From: Turbatrix aceti
Lineage: Eukaryota > Nematoda > Chromadorea > Rhabditida > Panagrolaimidae
Length of the DNA: 64,000 nucleotides
Reading direction: 5' to 3'
Assembly (NCBI GenBank): GCA_963969345.1
Contig: OZ017767.1
Coordinates: forward strand, 1,674,001 to 1,738,000
The notes below the pieces were generated by a model. That model saw only the letters and a list, made by a program, of their open reading frames with translations, was not told the DNA's origin and ran no database searches. Positions 10,628 through 21,672 of the stretch are shown one piece after another (within the stretch, counting starts at the first letter, position 1; every line of letters starts with the position of its first letter). A program made the position numbers and the translations under genes.

Positions 10628-11500
10628 ATGTTGGGTTCGCTTATCGCTGTCGCTTGCCTAGCACCGTTGTGCATCAGTACCAAGATTGTAAGATCAGAAA
10701 ATGTCGTACCTGCTGATCCTCAGGTGCTCAATAAGATCGCTGCCGCGCACTTTGCGCACCGATATCATTATTGGAATTTTTCGACAATGGTTAGGCCAAA
10801 ACATCGCCGTGCAATTAAAAAACATGCTAAAAAGTTTGGGCATAAACTTGGTAGCGCGTTAATGGATGGTTTGATGGATGGCATTATTGGTAGGTTGCTG
10901 GTCAAAAACTTTTTATTACCCGAATGCTTTAGGAGTTTCTGTTGAAAAACTCAAAGATTTTGTAAACCAATACTTTGAGCCAATCATAGAAGAGGCATGT
11001 GCATGGTTTGGCACGGCCCCAATGTGCAAAGGGGAATGCAGAAAAAACTTTGACAAAATTCGAGATGATAGCGGACTTTGCAGTTCGTATCCTGGAACTT
11101 GTCTCCCCGATCGAACATTTGGCGAGCCATGTTGGAAGGGTTACAATAAAGTTTACTGTTGCCAGTGAGTGTATTCACACTATTTTGTTTAATAACTCAA
11201 AATGTTTTTAGACATAACCCAAATGATTGCACCTGGTACGGTCACTGGATGAATTCCAACAATGCAGATAAATACTTCTGCACCTATCACCCAACTCCCG
11301 GAACGTGCGGACATCTGAAGTGTTTTTTGCCTAAAGGTGCTGTTAAATCCGGCAGATCCGACAAAGTACTGATTGAAGGCAATCACTGCGACATCATCAC
11401 TATCTTTGGGCGTCCGGGGAGGGCAACTTGTGGCTTAATCGCGTTCTACGAAAACTATGATTACAAGAATGTTGTCGATATTTGGTACAAAACTGCGTGA
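10628..11500 (+). CDS. Secreted two-domain Cys-rich protein, member 7 (260 aa)
   Basis: Exons 10628-10889, 10933-11164 and 11212-11500. ATG 10628 gives the signal peptide MLGSLIAVACLAPLCIST. The subgroup motif IAAAHFAHRYHYWNFST is followed by KHRRA and a Lys/His-rich amphipathic segment (IKKHAKKFGHKLG) running to the phase-1 intron. Domain 1 (CAWFGTAPMCKGEC ... VYCC) has 8 Cys. Domain 2 (NDCTWYGHWMNSNNADKYFC ... FGRPGRATCGLIAF) has 6 and ends in IWYKTA. Intron 1 is only 43 bp. It is most like members 8 and 9 downstream, consistent with tandem duplication. Function unknown. Confidence 0.85.
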
Positions 11501-11717
11501 GATAACGGCAAAAAAATAAACCTTGTACACACTATCACAAACATGTTTGACCGACCAAAGCAAGTTTATGTATTATCTCATGACTTGTTACTTTTTCTGC
11601 ACATTGTACTTTTGGCGAATAAAAAACGTGACACTTTTATGACGGGGTATCATAAAAGGTAGTTTTAAAAGCCTAGTTAATTACTGCCAAACACAATAGT
11701 CACATTTATTCTGATTG

Positions 11718-12450
11718 TCACATCCGCATATTTTTCGAATCTTTGAACCAAACATCAGAAGTCGTATTATACTGATCGTAGAAGAAAATAATTCCACAAT
11801 GAGCTTTGGCATTGCGATCAAATAATCTCAACTGGTTACATTCGGGGCCTTGCAATTGTGCAATTGTGCTATTCCCAGGAGTTCCGCAAACTACTGTTTT
11901 ACCGCATTGCTGATTTTCGTCATTTCTAGAAGTTTTGCAATGATATTTGGTAGCTGTGAGACCGCCTATCCAAGTGCCATTTATGGAGCAGGCAGTGTGG
12001 TCAATTCTAAAGTTACATAGTTATAATTTTTTTTTAAATTATTATTTACTTGCAACAATATGTTTTGCTATGATATCCAAAAAAATCTGGCATACATGGT
12101 TCCCCAAAGGTGCCATCTGGCATGCAGATATTGCCAAAGTTTTGGTTACCGCATCGGCCGGTATGCGATCGAAGAGCATAATATGTATGAGGGCATTCGC
12201 CTTTGCACCACGGTGCATTACCGAACCACTTGCATCCACCTTTTATGGGATCCTTATTGTCTAAACATGTTTAGTTCAGATAAAAAAAATATTTCATGAT
12301 TTTTAAATCATTACCATGGTCAAGCTTATCGAGTCCAGGTATTCCCTGTTTGTAGAACTGTTCTGCAATATTGGTAATGATATTCTTGGCAGGAGAAGGT
12401 TCGACAACAGATGCAAAGCACCACAGAAAGATGAAAAAACCACACCACAT
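11718..12450 (-). CDS. Secreted two-domain Cys-rich protein, member 6 (211 aa, minus strand)
   Basis: Minus-strand exons 12450-12315, 12260-12050 and 12006-11718. The signal peptide is MWCGFFIFLWCFASVVE, aligning with member 5 from its second Met, which supports the downstream start there. Domain 1 (CKWFGNAPWCKGECP ... TYCCK) has 8 Cys. Domain 2 has 6 (KIDHTACSINGTWIGG, WFKDSKN) and extends five residues past member 5. As in member 5, exon 2 ends with AA|GTAA, giving Lys instead of Arg at the domain junction. It is inserted between plus-strand members 7 and 8, so the array has been rearranged by inversion or transposed duplication. Confidence 0.85.
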
Positions 12451-12519
12451 GATTTACGACTTTGAACAAACAGTGCGATAAAACTGAAAAAAAACAGTAC
12501 TGTAGGGGGTATTTAGTCA

Positions 12520-12570
12520 TGAGTTAACGAAAGGTGCGACCGGCATGACGCATACGCAGTTGAATTATTG
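12520..12570 (-). promoter_or_regulatory. Upstream block of member 6, matching that of member 5
   Basis: Counterpart of 9513-9564. A CTTATCTGC motif (GCAGATAAG on the minus strand, a GATA site) also follows each block, at about 9649 and 12661. Confidence 0.5.
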
Positions 12571-12812
12571 AAACACGATTTAAGTCAAGTAACAAATTTT
12601 AGACTGATGTAAGTCACAATAAATGCATAAAAAAACTATATGTTGAAAGATCTTAAGATTCTTATCTGCACGACCTTAGGAATTGGAAATGGAGAATCGT
12701 GAGCAATGTTCTATGTTTTTGATAATGGTCACGGGCAAAAACGTTATCACCATTGTTTATTTACAGGATCTTTAACAAAATTTCTTCCAACAAAACAATG
12801 TTTTTTAAGCAA

Positions 12813-12893
12813 TATTTATTTATTTATTTATTTATTTATTTCACCATTACTCAGTGGTTAGTTATCATTAGACCAGATGTTAGGAGATTAATT
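12813..12893 (-). mobile_element. LINE 3' end, (AAAT)n-tailed family, copy 1
   Basis: On the minus strand it reads CTAACATCTGGTCTAATGAT and then ends in a run of AAAT repeats. It is almost identical to 28613-28676, which adjoins a reverse-transcriptase fragment, so this is a 5'-truncated copy. The rest of 12571-13400 is A/T-rich spacer without a supported gene. Confidence 0.7.
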
Positions 12894-13465
12894 TAATTAA
12901 AAAAAAACATCGTTTCATATGATTTCTTAAACAATGACTTTTTAAACAAATTTTAAATACACATTTCTTCATGTTTTTTTTATTCAAATATTCAAATGTT
13001 TTTTTTATTCAAGCATGCAGCAGCCAATACAACTTTGAATGACTTTTTTTTACTTTTTTTGAGTATTTACGTTAAAAAAAAGTACATTGATAAACTTTAG
13101 AAAAACGACGACACCGACAATCATCGACTTTCATTTTTATCAATTGCCAATTTGTTTAGCGATACATACATCTTTGCTGAACATTTTTTTAAAGTAGTTT
13201 GCTTTCATTCAATTGATTCAACGTTTAAAACAAAAAATGATTTTTTGGTTTTTTACTACGTTGCATACAGTACTATACAGCATTGTGTACTGTAATCAAA
13301 CTTTTATGGAGGTTTGTTAATTTGTGTAAAAAAAATGTTATTGCATTTTTTATATTGAAGAGAACATATTCGTTTTATTAGTTCCACATACAAGATGCGA
13401 ACGAGCGGTTAATGATAACACATGAGCATAAATACTGATTCCCCTCGTGCTTTGTTTTCCCTGCC

Positions 13466-14309
13466 ATGCTTGGCTCGCTTATCGTGTTTGCTTGCCTAGC
13501 ATCGCTGTGCAAAAACACAGTGGTTGTAAGCTCGAAAAATGTTGCATCTGCTGATACTCAGGTGTTCAGCAAAATAGCTGCCGCGCACTTTGCGCACCGA
13601 TATCACCACTGGAATCTGTCAACCTTGGAAAATAAGCCAAAAAAGCATCGGCGCGCAGTAGGGAAGAAATTAAAAAAATTTAGCGGTGATTTGGGTGAAG
13701 CCGTATTGACAGGCTTGTTTGAAGGCATCATTGGTAGGGATCCAACAAAAAATTTATTTTCAATTCATTTTTTTATTTTGGTTTTCAGGAGCTGTGAAAT
13801 ACCAAAACTTCGTAGATTTAATCAGCAACTACTTTGAGCCAACCATAGAAGATTCCTGTGCATGGTTTGGCACGGCTCCACTTTGCCACGGTGAATGCAG
13901 AAAAAACTTTGAATACATTCGCTCGCATAACGGACTCTGCAGTACGCATGCAGGATCTTGTATTCCAGATCGAACATTTGGCGAGCCATGTTTGCAGCGA
14001 AACTACAAAAAAGTTTATTGTTGCAGACACACTCCCTCGGATTGTCTATGGGATGGTTACTGGATCAATTCCAGCAATGCAGAAAAATACTACTGTACCT
14101 TTCACTCCACTCCCGGAACGTGCGGTCATCTGAAGTGTTTTTTGCCTAAAGGATCATCCGACAAAGTGCCAATTGAAGGTGAACACTGCGACACTATTAC
14201 CATCTTTGGGCGCCCCGGGCTTGCAACTTGTGGCTTTATTGCATTTTACGAGAACCATAATTACACGGATGTTACCGAACTTTGGTACAAAACGCCAAAA
14301 GTTCACTGA
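13466..14309 (+). CDS. Secreted two-domain Cys-rich protein, member 8 (262 aa), lacking intron 2
   Basis: Two exons: 13466-13733 and 13789-14309. The signal peptide is MLGSLIVFACLASLCKN, followed by IAAAHFAHRYHHWNLST, the basic site KPKKHRRA and the Lys-rich segment VGKKLKKFSGDLG. Domain 1 (8 Cys) runs straight into domain 2 (6 Cys) as VYCCRHTPSDCLWDG, where all other members have a phase-2 intron. The join is exact, with no residue gained or lost, so the intron was removed precisely or the locus was converted by a spliced copy. The C-terminus is ELWYKTPKVH. Function unknown. Confidence 0.87.
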
Positions 14310-14927
14310 TAGTAAAATGACAGCACACATTGGCAATTGATACAAAACTTTGTGTACATATTCTCACCGACATATTTGATTTTGCCGATTGACGCAATAT
14401 TATGACCCCCTGACATGTTACTTTTTTGTACAGCATTTTTTTAGGTGAATAAAATACGTGATGCGTCTTATCAGCGAAGGGAAGGATAGATTGGTAAACA
14501 AAAAAGCCGCCAAGTATAAATAGAAAAATGTGTACGTAAAAAAATCAAAAAAAAAATCATGCATGCTTTTTCTTTTCATGTTTTGATCTCAAATTTTAAA
14601 AACATTGCATCTTTATTTTTTGTTTCAAGCCATTGTCATTTAAATAGAACAAAATTTATAACGTTGTAAGCAGTGTGAAAGACCTATAAATAAACATCAT
14701 ATACATTGAATCTACTTTAAAAGCGAGAAAGCAAAAGTCAATCATAAATATTTTTGTACTCAAATTTCGAAGTTCGTGTGCATGTGCAAAACTGTCGCTA
14801 AGAATCCTGAACGTTATCTTGTCACGGAAATACTGTATACAATTGATGTCATATTTCGAACATAAAAATAGACTCCACCCATCTCAGTTCTTGATATCGA
14901 ATAAGCGTAAATACCCGGTTATTTGAG
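14310..14927. other. Intergenic, no gene seen
   Basis: A/T-rich spacer between members 8 and 9. It contains the AAGCGTAAATA box at 14903-14913, 25 bp before the next ATG, and no supported frame. Confidence 0.6.
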
Positions 14928-15824
14928 ATGTTTTGTCGTCATTTATATACTATGCTGAGCCTGCTTTTCTTCCTTACTTGCATATCACACCTGATCTGGA
15001 GCATTGAGGTCAGCAAGATAACAATCAATCCAGAAAATAAATCTGCCGACCCTCAGGTTCTTAATAAAATAGCTGCCGCGCACTTTGCCAAACATTACCA
15101 TTACTGGAACTTTTCGTCTATTTCCGAAACAAAGAAACGACGAATTCGAAGTCATGATGGCATTTCTTTCACAAAAGCTGTTAAGGGTATTGTAGGTATG
15201 TTTTTTGTATGATCCTTGGTTTGTTAATGACATTGACAAAAAATTCAGGGGTATCTCTTGAAAACGCATTCAATCACATAAGCAACTACTATGAAACCCG
15301 CATGCACGAAAGCTGCATGTGGTTTGGCACGGCACCGCTCTGCGAAGGCGAATGCGGCGATGGCTACGATTACATCCGCTCGCACAACGGCCGATATTGC
15401 GATGGAAATATTATGGCATGTCCAGATCGAACTTTTGGTGAGCCATGCACTGGAAATAACAAAAAAGTGTACTGTTGCAGGTGAGCAATATTATAAAAAA
15501 CCATCGGGATAACTAATGCATAAATTTGAAAAAAAATATTTCAGCCAGAACCCCGTAGATTGCCAATGGAATGGCTTGTGGATTAACGCAAACAATGCGG
15601 AAAAGTACTACTGCACGTATCATGCGAGTCGCGGAAAATGCGGGCATCTGAAGTGCTACCCGCCCCGGAACACTGCAATAGCGGGAATATCAGTGATTCA
15701 TGGAGAACACTGCGACACCGTCACCATCTTTGGACGACCAGGAATTGCAACATGTGGTTTCATTGCTTTCTACACGGACGACAATTTCAAAGACGTTGTC
15801 GAACTTTGGTACAAGGATTCATAA
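14928..15824 (+). CDS. Secreted two-domain Cys-rich protein, member 9 (259 aa)
   Basis: Exons 14928-15195, 15249-15480 and 15545-15824. The hydrophobic start (MLSLLFFLTCISHLIWS, after eight residues) is a signal peptide. The subgroup motif appears as IAAAHFAKHYHYWNFSS, followed by TKKRRIRSH. Domain 1 (CMWFGTAPLCEGEC ... VYCCR) has 8 Cys and domain 2 (VDCQWNGLWINANNAEKYYC ... FGRPGIATCGFIAFY) has 6, ending ELWYKDS. This is the last member of the array; the next gene downstream is unrelated. Function unknown. Confidence 0.86.
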
Positions 15825-16121
15825 CCCTTTTTGAAGAGTTCAAAAAGCAAAAGTTTACAACTGCATTTTGTTTGATGCGATATGGCGCCATGGCTTGTGA
15901 CTTCTTTTGAGTGGTGTACATATAAAAAACGTGATATTTCTTATCTTATTCTAGAGGGGGGCAATCAAGTAAACACGCTGCAAAAACTCTTTCATCGGTA
16001 ACTAACTTTTTTTGTACGAAAAGACCTTCAAAAACATATACAAATATTTAATTTAAAAACAAAAGTCTGGAAAAACACATCATCATTTATCACGACATCC
16101 AAAAACCATTGTTTTGCATGT

Positions 16122-17338
16122 TTACCAATATTTTGTAAATTCAACACAGCAAATTTCGGAAGTGCTTGTGACATTTGGATACAGAGCTGAAATCATGCAC
16201 TGCATTTATTTAAAGTTAAAAATCCGGATATGAATGAACTTACTATTTCCGTTCAAGTTAATGTTTGAATTTTTCTGCAAAACACACGGTGTGGTCTCGT
16301 CAAGTCCTTGTCGGTTGAAACCGGTGATCACGCCGTCATGATATTCAAAATAACCAAGAGATGACAGAAAATTAACACCTGTGTCGTTGACGTAAGATGT
16401 CAGGTAAAATCGACTTCCGGCTGCTCGGTTTAAGGCGTTGGTACTAAACACTTACAGGTTTTAACGACCATTTTTCATCTAAAAAACCTACGGCAAATAA
16501 TAAAAATTATTCAATTTGGAATTAAAAGTCCAATTTTGACTAAACTTGGTAGTCAGTACAGAAGTGTTTGAAAAAATAATACTTCGGTTGTTGATGTTTA
16601 CATCTGCCGTCATATTCACCGTTGCAAGAGTATTTTTTCCGTTGAGAAAAGTTGATTTGCTTTGAAGCTTGCTGCATGTTTCTGAAACAAAATTACAAAA
16701 ATTTTTTAAATTTTTAAAAATAAATTTGTAAAATAACCGTACCTTTAGCAACCGGTGCACTAAAATTTTTCCATTGATTGCAGCATACGATAGATGCAGT
16801 TTCAAGCTTAGAATAGTCATCAATCACTAAAAAAATATGTTATATTATACTTTTATTCTCTATTTCACAAACCGTAATGCCCAGATTTGCGGCATGGATT
16901 TTCGGGCGTGTTGTCTTCTGATTCGTCATAAAAAAGTGTTCCGTCATATGCCACTTGAGATGTGACGATGTTCATCAGCCTACCCGTTCCATTGTAATTA
17001 ACAATAATCTCGATGTCGATATAATTGTTAAAGAAATTACCGTAACACCCGACGCCACCACACCACACCATGTTTCTATTGCTGTCCAAAAAGAAAACGT
17101 CGCCAAAGCTTACAGATTTGTTTATGACACTGAATGACGCATTAACGATTTGAAAACCAGAAAATCCAGGTTTGAGACTGTCAAAGACTATGTCAGATTC
17201 ATAAGATCCAAGGTAATCTTGAGTATTGCTTTCTGAGAGGTTGAAATGCGTATGAAGACCGGTGCAGTAGGATGCGGCTTGCGAAATTGGAATAAAAGCT
17301 ACGATCAATCCAAAAAACAAAACGCGTGCAGTAGACAT
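16122..17338 (-). CDS. Secreted protein with two similar halves (334 aa)
   Basis: Five minus-strand exons: 17338-16873, 16826-16743, 16681-16492, 16443-16244 and 16186-16122; all junction phases agree. The signal peptide is MSTARVLFFGLIVAFIPISQA. Each half begins with a single Cys (YCTGL; ETCSKLQ), runs through N-glycosylation-rich beta-like sequence and ends with a Cys pair and aromatics (SIVCCNQWKNF near residue 190; SEICCVEFTKYW at the end), suggesting tandem duplication of one domain. I do not recognise the family. Exon 5 is the least certain part: without it the frame reads through the donor to a stop at 16206. The gene is divergent from the S28 homologue at 17792. Confidence 0.72.
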
Positions 17339-17791
17339 TGTTGGTTTTTAGGTGAACTGCGATGGGTACAATAGTATAACGCCATGAATGGTCTATGATC
17401 AGGATAATGATGTTGTACGTGTCGCTATAAAACAAAAGCCCATAGAGAGTACAAAAAATGAACAATCCCCATAAACATATATTTTTTTTTCCGTTGACAA
17501 CTAATAAATAAAATTCATTAAAAAATATGGATCCTGTTTAACTGCGGAAATGGAAAAAAACAAAAAATTCATCCTCTGTTCTTACTAATACATTTTTGTA
17601 AAAAAATCACGTACATACGATAAAAACAATACAATGTTGAATCGTCGTATTTTCAGCACCATTGTGAAATGTTGCAATCATTTAAAACAATAAACCTATT
17701 GTTTTTTACATACATTTACGTTTGTGATGGTTTGTAAAAATGATAAATATAAAATTCCTTGCGTCGTGGAATAATTTTACAATTCCTAAAC

Positions 17792-19561
17792 ATGGTGAAA
17801 GCAGCAATGTTTGGTATGACATATGTCTTGATACCTTTCATTCTTGAATTCGGGATAACGAGTGCCTTGCAACAACCTTCATGGCGTAGAACGATAATGT
17901 CTCCACACACTGCCGAGCGCTATCCAAACTTCAACTCCAGCGCCGTTCAATACTATTATGCCACCGCGTATACGGACGAAATCTTTCCCATGGATCACTT
18001 TGCTTACAATACGGATCACAAATTTCGACTCAAGTAGGTTGTCGTGGTTATATATTGTTAGTATCCAAAAAGGCTTACCTATGTATATTTAGGTACCTGT
18101 ACAACACATCCTTCTACAGACCAGGTGGACCTGTTTTGTTTGTCGGTGGCGGCCAAGGAAAAATTGAACATGCTGTCGATGGTTTTGACATCGTATGGGA
18201 CATTGCTCCAAATTTAAACGCCGCCGTCATTTTTGTTGAACATCGGTATTACGGTGCATCATTGCCGTACAACGACTTTAACACGACATACAAACACCTG
18301 GGTTACCTGTCTTCGCTTCAAGCTTTGGCAGATTTTTCCGTGTTTTTACCTTGGGTCAAGCAAAAACTCGAACTTGATACCGAAGCCAAAGTTGTCGCCT
18401 TCGGAGGCGGGTATGGGGGCATGCTTGCAGCCTGGTTCAGATTAAAGTATCCAACATTGACGGTGGGTGCCTGGGCTGCTGCCGCGCCTGTTCTCTACTT
18501 CAACCATACCGGAGTCAGCATCGATGAATCCGATCACACACTGCAACAAGTTTTCATAAAGATGGGTTGTGATTCTGATGTCATAGTTAAAGCACTCAAC
18601 ACAATTTGGCGATTGCCAGCGGACGATTTGAACCGCATTTTCAAAATCAAGGTATTATAATTTTAATTAGTTTTTGTAAAGTTCAAATCAAATTTATGTT
18701 TAGGATAACGTTATCGGCCGGATTAACGGAAGTCGAAGTCTGCTTTATTCTTACATTGAAAGGGGATTAAAATCCATAGCAGTATTAAACTACCCGTACC
18801 CCTTGAATCCCATGCAAAGTTGGCCGGCTGCATTAGTCTGTCAACAGTTTTCGGATCTGAACATTTCATCACCAGAAACCGAATTAGCTTCTGCACTTGC
18901 AGCTTCAGTTGGCATTTATTACAATGGTACCGGGCAAATCAAAGAAAACGATTTGTTGTATGACGATGACGATAAACTCGGCGCTAATACTCCTGTTGTT
19001 TGGAAATGGCAAGAATGTACGGAAATTATTATAACCTCATGCTCACTTGGACCGCCGAACGATTTTTTCAATGCATCGTGTAATGCAACCAATTTTTTGT
19101 CCAAACAAATTTCTGGCTGCATCGATGCCTTTGGCGACATCGGTTACACATCCGGCTTCATGAATCCAGACGCAATACAGCAGATCTATGGCTTTGACTT
19201 CAGCGAAGCAACCAATATCGTATTCACAAATGGCGAATTAGGCATTTATAGCGGAGGCGGAGTCACCAATAACACACCTGGCATTGCCAATGCACAAAAC
19301 AGAGGCATTTACAATTTTATTATATCTGGAGCAGCTCACAATTTGGAAAGCAGACAACCCAACTCCTGTGATCCGCCGAGCGTCGTGAATGCTCGGTACC
19401 AGGCAATTCAAGTGATTTTGTGCTGGCTGAATGAAGCTCCGGAGTCGGACTGTCCGGTGAAGCAGCAGCCTTTGCCGGTATTTGAAGGACCTTATAATAC
19501 AACAGGTGAATGCCGAGCTTTGGTTCACGAATGGCCATGGGGGCAGGAACCAAACATTTAA
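17792..19561 (+). CDS. S28-family serine peptidase homologue lacking catalytic Ser and Asp (552 aa)
   Basis: Exons 17792-18033, 18093-18651 and 18704-19561. The fold is clear from family landmarks: YRPGGPVLFVGGG, FVEHRYYGASLP, LQALADF, MLAAWFRLKYP and NPMQSWPA. S28 enzymes (lysosomal Pro-X carboxypeptidase, DPP7, thymus-specific serine protease) remove residues next to proline. Here the nucleophile motif GGSYGG is GGGYGG (codon GGG at 18409, residue 187) and the charge-relay NGELD is NGELG (residue 447); the His region AAHNLES (His479) remains. A signal-anchor-like hydrophobic run is at 8-30. The frame is intact and the sequence well conserved, so it is likely an expressed pseudoenzyme, perhaps a binding or regulatory protein, rather than a decayed gene. 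Confidence 0.85.
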
Positions 19562-19831
19562 TTTCAAAATTTTAAAAAACTGCAACATTTTTGATGCTGA
19601 AAATAAATGATAGTAAATATGCACTGATTGTCTAATAAGAAATACAATTATTGTATGCTTACATGCTTTTGGTCCATTTTTTTGAGCCGAAGTTGTTTCA
19701 ACCTCTGCTCTTGCCTTTTCTTCTCATAACACAATTACGCATACACAGTAAACCCTAACTCAATAAACCCAACCATTCAAAGGTAACGTTACCTGGTCGC
19801 ACATTACCTGTTTGTTTATTCCATTTTTGCC

Positions 19832-21371
19832 ATGTTTTTAAACCTAGACTTGAATCCGAATATAAACTACTCAATTTTTGTATTTGAAGATTTCCATCAT
19901 CCCCGACTTCTGGCATTCTATCCTCGGTTTATGAACGTATTGTTCATGATTACGACAACCGTATTTGCAAGAGCGATTTACATTTTATCAACGAAAACAA
20001 CAAATGAAATGTCAGAGTACACTTACCTGCTTATTCAACAATTTTGTTGGATTTACGTCTTTCACCTGCATCTCGTTCTGTGGAAACCTGTTTTTTTGTT
20101 ACCCGTTGCCGCGGTTTACAGCGTGGGACTTTATCAACAATTTTTGCCTTTTGATAATTTTTTGTACCTAAAAGTTGCCGGATTTATTTGTGTATTTTTT
20201 GGATGCTCCATGGTACAGGTAAGTGTTTACCAAGTGTGATTTATGCAACATCTCGTATAAAAGTAATTTTATTTCCAATTTACTAGAAAGCATTTTTCCT
20301 TGCAACAACCAATGAAATTATTAATTATATTTACAGTAAACTAAAACCAATGAAACAAAGTTTCTTCATGGGCAAAAATTATTTATTTACGTTCACAAGC
20401 AATTTTTTTGTCACCATCCTACTCACAAATTTTCTTGCAGGTAGCATGTCACCGAATAACCCACATGGCGCCCGAGGCAAAACTACTTTCAAACTTGGGC
20501 TACCGTAAATCAAAGTACATTGCATTGGTTTTGCTTTACGTTACATTTTTTATTCTACTTTTTATACCTGTTGCTGCGATAAAAAAGCACGACAACGCAG
20601 CTGCAAAAAATGTACTGACGTCCAAAATGCCGTTCTTTGAATATTTTTATCGGCACTACGCTATCGATGCTTACGATCGAAATGGACCTCTAATGCCGAG
20701 AAAAAATATGTTTTTGGCATATGGTGCTTTCTACTTACTAATGTTCGTCTTTCTAATTGTATTTTTTGTTTTGGTTTATCACGTTTGGAAATGTAAGAAA
20801 TATCTTACACCACAGACTTATAAACTCCAGGTAAGGATGAGCACATGCATTTTTGAAAAAAAATACGCAAAGAATTTTTTACAACTATTATAAATAAATA
20901 TATAGACAAAAAAAAGTTCTGAGAAAAGTAACGTTGATCTTTTTAATATTTATGTAAATGCATTATTTTTTCATGTGCCGTCAACGAGACATAATACAAT
21001 TTTCTAATGTTTTTCAAATTTAATTTTCAAAAAGCGGAAAAGACTAGACAAAAACCATTGAACCTGATCTGTGGTTGTTGACGTTATAAAATTTATAGAA
21101 ACAAAATATCAAAATATTCAACTTTCAGAAATCGCTATTCTACGTCGTGTGCCTGCAGGGAGTGATCGTTACCCTGTTTCTGGTATTACCCGTAAACGTA
21201 ATTCTCACGATGCTATTTTTTAAAGTCAAGTCAACGAGTATTGCCGTTTGCATTTATATTTGCGTTGCCAGTACGCACGCTACGGTCGAAATCATTACAG
21301 TATGCTTCTTTGTTGCTCCAATGAGGAGAAAATTTTTTCGAATTTTTTCACTTCGTTTGGCGATCAGATAA
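19832..21371 (+). CDS. Serpentine chemoreceptor-like 7-transmembrane protein (339 aa)
   Basis: Exons 19832-20218, 20441-20830 and 21129-21371, all phase 0. Seven hydrophobic segments are recognisable, starting near residue 32, with KPVFLLPVAAVYSVG, VACHRITHM after the third segment, and a final VAPMRRKFF, as in nematode Srh/Str-type receptors. A length near 340 residues is typical. These G-protein-coupled receptors sit in sensory cilia and detect odorants. An exon at 20287 was considered but the single 222-bp intron fits helix 3 better. Assignment to class Srh is tentative. It supports the nematode origin of the window. Confidence 0.72.
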
Positions 21372-21672
21372 ATGCATTCGTAAAATAAAAATAAAAACTT
21401 TACAGTGACCTCATTTATTTTTGTTTTTAAGAAAATTACAGTACTCAAAATTATGTGAATCATTCAGGCAGATATTGAACAAATGTTAGAAAAAAAGAGA
21501 GCTGAAGGCTGAATGTACTTAATCCTCTTTTGTGGCGGGAAGACGAGAGCTGTGAGTGAGGGTGGATAAATAGTAAGTCAACGAACGTGCCGCGTCGTGG
21601 CAAAAGTAGCTGTAATACTCGCAAGCCATCCCGTTGTGAAACATACAATCATTCGTAGGCCATTTTTAAATC

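Noticed and set aside
20287..20440. Additional exon in the serpentine receptor
   Set aside because: It lacks a suitable donor and would break the third membrane helix; a single 222-bp intron gives a standard helix ending VACHR.
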